A DNA stretch of 64,000 bases from Persicitalea sp964500445. Its GTDB lineage: Bacteria > Bacteroidota > Bacteroidia > Cytophagales > Spirosomataceae. The stretch lies in the NCBI GenBank assembly GCA_964500445.1, contig CAZCOG010000018.1:41047-105046 (forward strand). The letters run 5' to 3'. A program made the translations under genes and the position numbers. A model generated the notes under the pieces. That model did not search any database. It was not told the DNA's origin and saw only the letters and a list, made by a program, of their open reading frames with translations. Each line of letters opens with the position of its first letter. The first letter of the stretch is position 1. Shown here in pieces: positions 17,475-24,555 of this stretch.

Positions 17475-17945
17475 ATGAGCCATTTACCCGAAATTCTACT
17501 AACTCTGTTCATTCTGAACTTAGGTACCTCCTTCGGCGCCGGATTGTACGAAACGAAAATCATTCTCCCCCAATGGTTTCAAAAAACAGCCAACGGCTAC
17601 CGGGTCAATGCTATGGCGATGCAGGAGCTGGATTCTGGCCGGAAATTCTGGGCCTTTGTTACGACGGGACCCCTCACGCTGCTCACGCTGGCCAATCTTG
17701 TCGTGAGTTGGCAGTCGCAGCAACCAGGGCGTGGCTGGTGGCTGGCCGCTGCCTTGGTAACACTCCTGGAACGGATAGGTACCTTTTCTTTCTTTATTCC
17801 CACTGCCATTAAACTGGAAAAAGCAGATCAGTTTGCGCCTTCGCAGATAAGTCGTAGGATAGCCTTGTGGATCAACGCCAGTTACGCCCGCAATGCGCTG
17901 ACGCTGATTGCGTACTTATTGGCCTTGCGGGCGTTGGCATTGTGA
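17475..17945 (+). CDS. Small integral membrane protein, possibly DUF1772-like
   Basis: 156 residues with about four hydrophobic segments (LLTLFILNLGTSFGAGLYE, FVTTGPLTLLTLANLVV, WWLAAALVTLLERIGTFSFF, ALTLIAYLLALRAL). The motif G-A-G-L-Y-E-T-K-I-I-L-P-Q-W-F near the N-terminus and the conserved polar N-A at the last helix resemble DUF1772/anthrone-oxygenase-like membrane proteins, but this is from memory only. No enzymatic residues can be pinned down. It is a lone gene, convergent with the NTF2-like gene to its right. Confidence 0.65.
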   Translation: MSHLPEILLTLFILNLGTSFGAGLYETKIILPQWFQKTANGYRVNAMAMQELDSGRKFWAFVTTGPLTLLTLANLVVSWQSQQPGRGWWLAAALVTLLERIGTFSFFIPTAIKLEKADQFAPSQISRRIALWINASYARNALTLIAYLLALRALAL

Positions 17946-17981
17946 TGAATGGATTGGGTATTTTCCTTTCCTGAAAAGAAC

Positions 17982-18407
17982 TCAGGTCGATAGGCTGGTC
18001 AGTGCTTTACCACTGTCTGCATCAAAGGGCACAGAACTGTGCTCATGGGTAATAAGCCATACCCCACCCGTTTTGGAATAGCACACCGTTGCCCGCCACC
18101 GCATATCGATTACCTCGCCGGTAGCACGGGCTCCCTTGACGTGATTCATTGAATGACAGTAGGCTATGTCTTCACCAGACACGACAGCGAGCTGTTCGAT
18201 TTCATAGGAAAAAGGTCCAGGAAATTGGGACAGCCAGGTCTCCAATCGTTCGCGGCAAGCTTCTTTTCCCTTTTTTTGTAATGAATCGATCACATCGAAT
18301 GAAACGATATCCTTCGCGTATTGAGCCATGGCAGCCTCAATATCCTTCTTCCGAATGGCTTCGGCCTGCTCAGTAATCAACTGACGGATTTCCTCTTCGT
18401 TTGACAT
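17982..18407 (-). CDS. SnoaL-like / NTF2-fold protein
   Basis: The start at 18407 gives MSNEEEIRQLITEQAEAIRKKD, the classical first helix of NTF2-fold (SnoaL, SgcJ/EcaC) proteins. A-M-A-Q-Y-A-K-D-I-V-S-F-D-V and a C-terminal sheet W-R-A-T-V-C-Y-S-K-T-G-G-V-W-L-I-T-H-E-H-S-S follow. At 141 residues it has the usual length. Members bind small hydrophobic molecules or act as steroid-isomerase-like enzymes. The role here is unknown. The cytoplasmic location follows from the absence of a signal peptide. Confidence 0.8.
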   Translation of the reverse strand: MSNEEEIRQLITEQAEAIRKKDIEAAMAQYAKDIVSFDVIDSLQKKGKEACRERLETWLSQFPGPFSYEIEQLAVVSGEDIAYCHSMNHVKGARATGEVIDMRWRATVCYSKTGGVWLITHEHSSVPFDADSGKALTSLST

Positions 18408-18540
18408 AGCATTCACAAGTACCTTAAATACAAAAAAGCACACGATGCGGTCGGGAAAACTTCATGCCAATCTGCTGATCACAAATGGAGTTGGTTTAAC
18501 ATCCCTTTCCAGGTTTTTGAGCAAAAAATTCTCTAACCAT

Positions 18541-18564
18541 AAAAGTCGCTTCATCAGCGGCTTT
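18541..18564 (-). terminator. Intrinsic terminator of nuoB
   Basis: On the minus strand AAAGCCGCT pairs with AGCGACTTT (one mismatch or wobble), followed by TATGG. It belongs to the same hairpin family as 587-610 and 1466-1492 and lies 28 bases past the nuoB stop. Confidence 0.55.
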
Positions 18565-18591
18565 CCCTTTCGGTGGTTTGGAAATCGACCA

Positions 18592-19149
18592 TCAAGCCTT
18601 TGTAGGTTCGCTGATTCCCTCCATTTCCAGCAGAAGTTTGGGGGCAGGTTTCCTGGTACTTATCCCTCTGTCTTTGGTAAGCGGGTGCTCACTCCGTATT
18701 TTTTCCTGTAATTTCAAGATGCCGCCAATGAGTGCTTCGGGGCGGGGCGGGCAACCCGGCACGTACACATCCACCGGAATAACGCGATCCACTCCCTTCA
18801 CTACGTGGTACCCATGCTTCCAGTAAGGCCCTCCGCAGTTGGAGCAACTTCCCATCGAAATCACGTAGCGCGGCTCGGGCATTTGCTCATAAAGCCGCCG
18901 CACCCGATCGGCCATTTTGAAGGTGACGGTACCGGAGACAATCATCACGTCGGACTGCCGGGGAGAAGGGCGCGGAAAAATTCCGAATCTTTCCAAATCG
19001 TAGTGCGAGGCAAAAGCCCCTATCATTTCGAACGCACAGCAAGCCAGCCCGAAACCCATCGGCCACAAGGACGACAGCCGCGCCCAGTTGAGCAGGTCTT
19101 CGGTACTTGTCAGAATGATTCCCCCATCTCCGGTTTTTGCGTTTTCCAT
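18592..19149 (-). CDS. nuoB: NADH-quinone oxidoreductase subunit B (orphan copy)
   Basis: 185 residues, recognisable throughout as NuoB/PSST. All ligands of iron-sulfur cluster N2 are present: adjacent Cys37-Cys38 in G-L-A-C-C-A-F-E-M, Cys102 in G-S-C-S-N-C-G-G, and Cys133 in V-P-G-C-P-P-R-P-E. The quinone-site segment S-L-W-P-M-G-F-G is intact. NuoB normally sits between nuoA and nuoC at the inner-membrane junction of complex I. Here neither neighbour is a nuo gene, so this is a stand-alone copy, either a second paralogue or a dispersed gene. Confidence 0.92.
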   Translation of the reverse strand: MENAKTGDGGIILTSTEDLLNWARLSSLWPMGFGLACCAFEMIGAFASHYDLERFGIFPRPSPRQSDVMIVSGTVTFKMADRVRRLYEQMPEPRYVISMGSCSNCGGPYWKHGYHVVKGVDRVIPVDVYVPGCPPRPEALIGGILKLQEKIRSEHPLTKDRGISTRKPAPKLLLEMEGISEPTKA

Positions 19150-19468
19150 CTTTCTAAAATTTACATTAAGCGTCGTTCAAAAGCAGAATTTCTGAACGAT
19201 AAATTAGCCAATCCCTACCTTTAGTATTTATTGACGACTCAAATGTACAACCGTGCCCCGGGTACGATTGCACCGGGCATCACTTTGGTATATAAACAGC
19301 CATCCCTTCGGCCTTTCGGAGAGATGGCAGTACTATCTTTTTTACCAACACAGGTGATACTTCTACCGCTCGCTGGATTTGTAAGAATAAGCTCTTTTCG
19401 TTCTACGCAGTTCTTTGTTACCAATGTTTTCAATTCGGTGCGGCAAAATTTCAGGAAACAACTCATTC
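19150..19468. other. Intergenic stretch without a supported gene
   Basis: Open frames of 75 codons (minus, 19239-19466) and about 110 codons (plus, 19231-19560) overlap each other here. The minus frame starts two bases after the stop of the membrane-protein gene, which hints at coupling, but its sequence looks random and ends without a hairpin. I see no promoter or RNA element that I can defend. Confidence 0.4.
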
Positions 19469-20068
19469 CTACAATTCCACCTCAACAGCTTCAACGTACT
19501 GCGTGCCTCTCATATCGCCGTAGCCAAACCGCGCTTGCCTATCGGACTCCCGCCCTATAACCAGCGCGAGTGCCGTCCAGGCAAGCAACGAGTACAGGTT
19601 GGAGAAATGGACCACGATGGGGGTCTGACTTACCGCCATGGTCAGCGGGAACCACAACCCTACTGTCAGGGGCACCCAGCGGCCGTACCCGTGCAGGCGG
19701 CGAGACCGCAGAACGGCTACTCCTATGCCCAGCATGAGCACGTTGCTCAAAGGCCAGGCTAGGTCCAGAATCACGAACAGCAGAGGTTTGTAAGTTGGGG
19801 CAACCCATTGCCAAGCATTGGAAATATTGGCAACCAGCAGCATGCACAGAACCAAAGGAACGATCCGCCGCCCGAACGGATCGGTACCGGTCAACTGTAG
19901 ACGGCGCATAACTTCCAGGCTGGCCATCCAACCGGTGATGTAAAGCAGTCCCCAGACTCCGGTCCACCACGAGTTACCCAAGTGAGCATAGTTCATTTCG
20001 ACATAGACCCCAATGCAGAGGAAGGGGGCTCCCAACAAGGCTATCCTGATTAATGATCGATTTTTCAT
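19469..20068 (-). CDS. Multi-spanning membrane protein, unknown
   Basis: 199 residues with about six hydrophobic segments: IALLGAPFLCIGVYVEM, WWTGVWGLLYITGWMA, IVPLVLCMLLVANISNAW, PLSNVLMLGIGVAVL, WVPLTVGLWFPLTMA and LLAWTALALVIG. It begins MKNRSLIRIALLG without a cleavable signal. The Trp-rich helices give a faint TspO-like impression, but I cannot assign a family. It stands alone in its gap, with no linked gene suggesting a role. Confidence 0.7.
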   Translation of the reverse strand: MKNRSLIRIALLGAPFLCIGVYVEMNYAHLGNSWWTGVWGLLYITGWMASLEVMRRLQLTGTDPFGRRIVPLVLCMLLVANISNAWQWVAPTYKPLLFVILDLAWPLSNVLMLGIGVAVLRSRRLHGYGRWVPLTVGLWFPLTMAVSQTPIVVHFSNLYSLLAWTALALVIGRESDRQARFGYGDMRGTQYVEAVEVEL

Positions 20069-20218
20069 AGTAAATGAGAGTTGGAAGTTTGTCGTGACTT
20101 AGAGCATCGGGAATTTCTATCGCGTTTCGATGACGCAAACCTAGGGGAGGCAGGTTGCACCCAAAACCATATGGCGACTCAATTGACGTTTAAGGTGTGC
20201 GAGTTGCGCTAAATTCGG

Positions 20219-21022
20219 TTACGGCCGGTTGGTAAAGAGAATACCTATCGTGTTGGCGCGGGTGGCCGACTCACGTCCGGTGAAGTCGAGCGTAACGGAC
20301 GGGGCGTACTCGATCTCGTCGGCGAAGGCATCGCCCACGCGCAGTTTCTGTCCCGTGGGCTTGTGCACGGCCGTCACGGTGTAGCGTCCGATGGGGATAT
20401 CCCGAATAAACGAATCGTAGCGTTTCTTGGCTCTAAGCGTCATCACTTTGCCCGCTGAGCCGTCGATGAGCGGTCCGACCGGAGTAAGCGTGAATTCGAT
20501 GTTTTCGTTGTCGCCCAGGTCGTCGACGTTCGGGTCGCGGAACAGTTCGGCCATGCCGCCATAGTACAGGTCAAGACTCAGGTCAGGCACGTGGCCGGTG
20601 AGTTTCCACTGGAAATTACGGACTGGCTTTTCGGTATCGGAAAAGGAATCCAGGTTTTCGGGGTGCAGATTGATTTTGTAGATCCGGTCATTGTACGCTT
20701 TGAGAATGTACCCTTTGGCCACCCATTGCCCCATGTCTTTCACCAGTTGCACCTGGTAGGTGCCATCGGTGGCCGTGTTCACCTCAGCCCCCCGATCTTT
20801 GAACACGGTGTTGTCAGTAAAGACGGTGGCACGGGGCAGCGGCTTCCCCTGCGGGTCGGTGACCATGCCTACGAGGTAGCCGGCCTTGCCGTTGGCAGAA
20901 GGGGTGTTGCCAGGGCCGTCGGTCGAGTCAGGGGCGACCACCGTAGTAGTACAAGCGGGCAGAGCAAGCGAGCCCAGCAGGAAAAGAAAAAGAAAGGAGC
21001 GAAAACAATGAACGGGTTTCAT
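20219..21022 (-). CDS. Lipoprotein with carboxypeptidase-regulatory-like domain (paralogue)
   Basis: 267 residues with SPII signal ending LALPAC. Residues about 45-100 form a transthyretin-like regulatory domain (Y-L-V-G-M-V-T-D-P-Q-G-K-P-L-P-R-A-T-V, then T-D-G-T-Y-Q-V). The C-terminal half has P-V-G-P-L-I-D-G-S-A-G-K and R-D-I-P-I-G-R-Y-T-V-T-A, nearly the same signature as the lipoprotein at 9620-10393. The start context is ATCGCCATGAAA. A terminator-type hairpin lies only about 27 bases before the start codon, which is unusual. Confidence 0.8.
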   Translation of the reverse strand: MKPVHCFRSFLFLFLLGSLALPACTTTVVAPDSTDGPGNTPSANGKAGYLVGMVTDPQGKPLPRATVFTDNTVFKDRGAEVNTATDGTYQVQLVKDMGQWVAKGYILKAYNDRIYKINLHPENLDSFSDTEKPVRNFQWKLTGHVPDLSLDLYYGGMAELFRDPNVDDLGDNENIEFTLTPVGPLIDGSAGKVMTLRAKKRYDSFIRDIPIGRYTVTAVHKPTGQKLRVGDAFADEIEYAPSVTLDFTGRESATRANTIGILFTNRP

Positions 21023-21048
21023 GGCGATATTTATTAGAATTTTTTGGT

Positions 21049-21081
21049 AAAAAGGCCCGGCAGTTCGATGACTGCCGGGCC
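21049..21081 (-). terminator. Intrinsic terminator between the receptor and lipoprotein genes
   Basis: On the minus strand an 11-bp perfect stem (GGCCCGGCAGT with its complement, six-base loop) is followed by TTTTT. It lies 186 bases past the stop of the TonB-type receptor and about 27 bases before the next ATG. It may end the receptor transcript or act as a leader attenuator of the lipoprotein gene. Confidence 0.8.
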
Positions 21082-21266
21082 AAAACTACCACCGCCCCTA
21101 CCCTGCCGAAAGTCCGGGATGCCTGAACCGCGTCTTTTGATGATCTACCTGTTCCAAATTGGGTATGATTTGTATATGCCAAACGATACCACTGAGCGAA
21201 AAAACTCGTCATGTTGAGTGCTTTCAACAACTGATTCCAAAACATTTTCCGCCATACATCAAATCC

Positions 21267-23756
21267 TTAAATCCTTCCCTGCTCGTCCTCAACGCCCGTA
21301 CGGCGTTGCCGGGCGGCTTTTATGTTGCGGTTACCGAAGTTGTAGGTGAAGGTCAGCCGGGCCACGCGGCTTTCGAAGCGCGAAACAAATGACAGATTGG
21401 TATTACCATAATTGGTAGTTCCGGCATTGCGCATCGTGTAGAATACGTCGCTGACATTGAGCCGCAGGGAAGCCGCTTTGTTCATCAGATTCTTCTGCAG
21501 CCCGAAACTAACCTGGCCCTGGCTACGGAAAAACATCTGGCCGTACACACTGGGCGAATTGTAAAAGGCCGAGATTTCCGCCGAAAATCCGTGGGGAAGC
21601 AAAAAACTCTGGTTCAGGTTGGCATTAGCCGAAAGCTGACGGTAGTTCAGCGGCAAACCTGCATACTCGGCATCGTAAGCATTCCAGAACACATCCACGC
21701 TGGGGCGCAGCGTCCACCACTTGACGGGTTGCCAGGGTAGGCTGAGGTTCAGATTGACATTATGAAAAGTAGCCACGTTGACCGTCGTAACCCGCACCTG
21801 CTCGCCGATTTGATCATTGACGCCGATCATAGCGTCGGTGGTGTGGTTGTAGCTCAGGCTGAGGCTGGTTTCGCCCTTATAGCTATACCCCACCTGAAAG
21901 GCATTAGTATACTGGGGTCGCAAAAAGGGGTTTCCTTCCCGGTAAGTGTAGGCATCCATTACGTAAATGAACGGGTTGAGCGACTGGTAGCCGGGGCGGT
22001 CGATCCGGCGGCTATACGATGCCCGCCATTGGTGTGATTTGCTGGCATTGTAAGTCACAAACGCGCTGGGAAACAGATTGAGATAGCGACGATCTACCAC
22101 TTTTTGCAGAGTCAGCGAATTGCCCACCGAGTAGGTTTGCTCAGCGCGTAACCCGGCCTGAAGAGTCCATTTTTCCCACTCCCGGCTGCCGTTGAGATAA
22201 GCCGCCGCGATGGTTTCATCGTACAGAAAGTGGTTGCTACGCTGCGGATCTGGGACATAACTACCGGATTCGGCCCGGGTCTCGAATTGCAGGTCGTTAT
22301 CTGAACTGACGTACGACACCTTGGCACCGGCTTCCAGTTTGGTGCCTTTGCCCAGCGGATGAACATAGTCGGCCTTGGCGGCGCGGATCGTGACGGTCGA
22401 GAGCGGAATGTTGCGTTGCAGCAGGGCGGGTCGGATTTCTTCATTCCCCGGCCCGAAGTACCTCGTATGCATATTATCTTCAATCTGAATGCCTACTTGT
22501 GCTACATCGAAGTCCGCCACGATTTCCCGGCCCAGCGTATCGAAAGTGTGCTTCAGATTGGCGTTGGCCGACAGGCGCTGCATGTCGCGCGTGGAAGCAT
22601 TGATCATGGTGACCGTCTGCGTGAGCTGATCCTGAGCATTATACACCAGGTTGCGGTTATCGATGCGGGCGGTGTTGCCACTCAACATCCCATTGACCAT
22701 CAGCCCTACGGTGGTGCGTTTACCCAAAGCATAATCACCTCCGATCTTAAAGGTATGGCTCTGGCTGGTATTGGGCCGGACACCGAGGTTGCGTACCCGT
22801 GTCAGGGAGTCGCCCTCACCAAAATATCGCCGGGCGTCCACGTCTCCGAAGCTTTTGCGGTAGTCGTAGTTGTAGTTGGTAAACAAACTTAGTTTGCCCG
22901 ACCGGTGGTTAAGCGAAAAACCGGGGGATGACTTAGGGTATCTTCCATAACCACTGCTGATGGTCAGGCTACCATTGGTCCCATTGGTACGGGCTCCGCG
23001 CTTGAGCCGGATATTGATAATACCCGCGTTGCCGGCCGCATCAAAACGGGCCGAAGGATTGGAAATGAGCTCGATGGTTTCGATGCTGTTGGAGGGCGTA
23101 TTGCGCAATAAATTAATGACCTCCTGCGCCGAAAGGTAAGTCGGCTTGCCGTCGATCATCACCAGGGTACCTTCGCGGCCTTTCAATACGATGCGCTCAT
23201 TCTGGTTGTCCACCAGCACGCCGGGGGCGCGCTCCAGCACTTCCAGCGCATTCCCTCCGCTGGCCACAATACTGTTTTCTACATTGATGACCGTCTTGTC
23301 GGGTAATTGCTCTATGAAAGGCTTGGCCGCCGTGATTCTGACTTCTCCCAAAGTCTGGCTTGCTTCGCGGGCCACCAATGGCAGTACCCGGGCTGTGAGT
23401 TGGCCTTCCTTAATTGTGAAAGGTGCCGAAACAACGCGGGTGTACCCGATCATCGTACCTGCCACAGTATAAGTACCGGGCTGAACTCCCTCAAAAAAAT
23501 ACTGGCCGGTAGTGTCAGTGACGGCTCCTTTGGCCATGGTCGAGTCAGGCCGCAGCAGCAGTACGGTGGCAAAGCCGAGCGGCTGGCCGCTGGCGTCAAA
23601 CAGTTGGCCCGACACGGTGGCGCGGGCGAGTGACTGGGCGTACATGGCTCCCGAAAACAAACACATGCTTCCCGCTATGATGGCAATCCAGCATAGGTGG
23701 GTGAACGATGGGAAATTGGCGGCGTCCATAGTACGAGGCGTTTTTTTATTTTTCAT
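21267..23756 (-). CDS. TonB-dependent receptor-like outer-membrane beta-barrel protein
   Basis: 829 residues. The start at 23756 (TTAGCCATGAAA) precedes a signal peptide ending near GAMYAQS. Residues about 45-125 are a carboxypeptidase-regulatory-like domain (A-T-V-S-G-Q-L-F-D-A-S-G-Q-P-L-G-F-A). A plug-like region follows (V-I-N-V-E-N-S-I-V-A-S-G-G-N-A-L-E-V-L-E-R-A-P-G, then N-P-S-A-R-F-D-A-A-G-N-A-G-I-I-N-I). The remainder is a long barrel of the OMP_b-brl_3 type. Such proteins take up unknown ligands across the outer membrane. It lies downstream of a LuxR regulator and propeller kinase in the same direction, so those may control it. Confidence 0.9.
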   Translation of the reverse strand: MKNKKTPRTMDAANFPSFTHLCWIAIIAGSMCLFSGAMYAQSLARATVSGQLFDASGQPLGFATVLLLRPDSTMAKGAVTDTTGQYFFEGVQPGTYTVAGTMIGYTRVVSAPFTIKEGQLTARVLPLVAREASQTLGEVRITAAKPFIEQLPDKTVINVENSIVASGGNALEVLERAPGVLVDNQNERIVLKGREGTLVMIDGKPTYLSAQEVINLLRNTPSNSIETIELISNPSARFDAAGNAGIINIRLKRGARTNGTNGSLTISSGYGRYPKSSPGFSLNHRSGKLSLFTNYNYDYRKSFGDVDARRYFGEGDSLTRVRNLGVRPNTSQSHTFKIGGDYALGKRTTVGLMVNGMLSGNTARIDNRNLVYNAQDQLTQTVTMINASTRDMQRLSANANLKHTFDTLGREIVADFDVAQVGIQIEDNMHTRYFGPGNEEIRPALLQRNIPLSTVTIRAAKADYVHPLGKGTKLEAGAKVSYVSSDNDLQFETRAESGSYVPDPQRSNHFLYDETIAAAYLNGSREWEKWTLQAGLRAEQTYSVGNSLTLQKVVDRRYLNLFPSAFVTYNASKSHQWRASYSRRIDRPGYQSLNPFIYVMDAYTYREGNPFLRPQYTNAFQVGYSYKGETSLSLSYNHTTDAMIGVNDQIGEQVRVTTVNVATFHNVNLNLSLPWQPVKWWTLRPSVDVFWNAYDAEYAGLPLNYRQLSANANLNQSFLLPHGFSAEISAFYNSPSVYGQMFFRSQGQVSFGLQKNLMNKAASLRLNVSDVFYTMRNAGTTNYGNTNLSFVSRFESRVARLTFTYNFGNRNIKAARQRRTGVEDEQGRI

Positions 23757-23870
23757 GGCTAACAGAAGTGAAAATTGACTTGGCAAAGTTGGCAGAAAGC
23801 CAGGCGCCCGTCAATCGCACGAAAATGTGATTTGCCAGAAAATAAAAGGCATGGAAATGCCGCGACCGGC

Positions 23871-24524
23871 TTACACCAGTCCCTCGCGCATGGCTTTCAG
23901 GATGGCCTCGGTTTTGGAGTTGACCTGTAGCTTATCGTAAATGTGGCGGATGTGGGAGCGGACCGTGTCGATACTGATGTGCAGGTCGTCGGCGATGAGC
24001 TTGTAGCTGTATCCGTTCACCAATCCTTTCACGATGTCCAGTTCACGCGCCGACAGCCGGTAGTCTTCCCGCTCAGGCTGAGGTACCACTTTTTGCTGCG
24101 ACTGGAAAAATTGCAGCACGCGCCGGGCGATGTTGGCCGTCATGGGCGAACCGCCCCGGTGAATATCAAAAATGGCCGAGACGATTTCCGAAGGCGGCGT
24201 ATGCTTGAGCAGGTACCCGCTGGCCCCGTTGCGAATGGCCTGAAAGATCTTCTCGTCATTGTCAAAGACTGTGAGCATCAGCACCTGGGTACCCGGTAGG
24301 GTTGCTTTTACGATGGGTACCGCATCGATCCCGCTCAGGCCGGGCAGGTCGATGTCCATCAGCACCACATCGGGGCAGTGGGTTTGCAGTTCGTGGCTCA
24401 GGCGCGAACAGTCGCCAAATGCTCCGAGCATTTCCAGGCCCGGGGTAGCCTGCAGCAGGAAGGTGATGCCTTCGCGTAGGTCGCGGTTATCTTCGTAGTA
24501 TGTAATTTTGATTGATTCCTGCAT
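23871..24524 (-). CDS. NarL/FixJ-type response regulator
   Basis: 217 residues; the start at 24524 gives MQESIKITYYEDNRDLREGI. The receiver domain has the phospho-acceptor Asp57 in L-M-D-I-D-L-P-G and the conserved L-T-V-F-D and L-L-K-H. The C-terminal LuxR helix-turn-helix is complete: L-S-A-R-E-L-D-I-V-K-G-L-V-N-G-Y, then I-A-D-D-L-H-I-S-I-D-T-V-R-S-H-I-R-H-I-Y-D-K-L. It starts 31 bases after the propeller histidine kinase, its expected partner. A -7 box at 24545-24552 may give it an extra promoter. Confidence 0.92.
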   Translation of the reverse strand: MQESIKITYYEDNRDLREGITFLLQATPGLEMLGAFGDCSRLSHELQTHCPDVVLMDIDLPGLSGIDAVPIVKATLPGTQVLMLTVFDNDEKIFQAIRNGASGYLLKHTPPSEIVSAIFDIHRGGSPMTANIARRVLQFFQSQQKVVPQPEREDYRLSARELDIVKGLVNGYSYKLIADDLHISIDTVRSHIRHIYDKLQVNSKTEAILKAMREGLV

Positions 24525-24544
24525 GATTATAAGGCTAAAAGCCA

Positions 24545-24552
24545 CAAAATTA
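24545..24552 (-). promoter_or_regulatory. Candidate -7 promoter element TAATTTTG
   Basis: A perfect TAnnTTTG match in the short gap between kinase and regulator, 20 bases before the regulator ATG. An internal promoter is possible but may be chance. Confidence 0.3.
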
Positions 24553-24555
24553 CGA

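Noticed and set aside
19239..19466. 75-codon minus-strand frame two bases after the stop of the membrane-protein gene
   Set aside because: The product looks random, an overlapping plus-strand frame is equally open, and there is no hairpin or motif.
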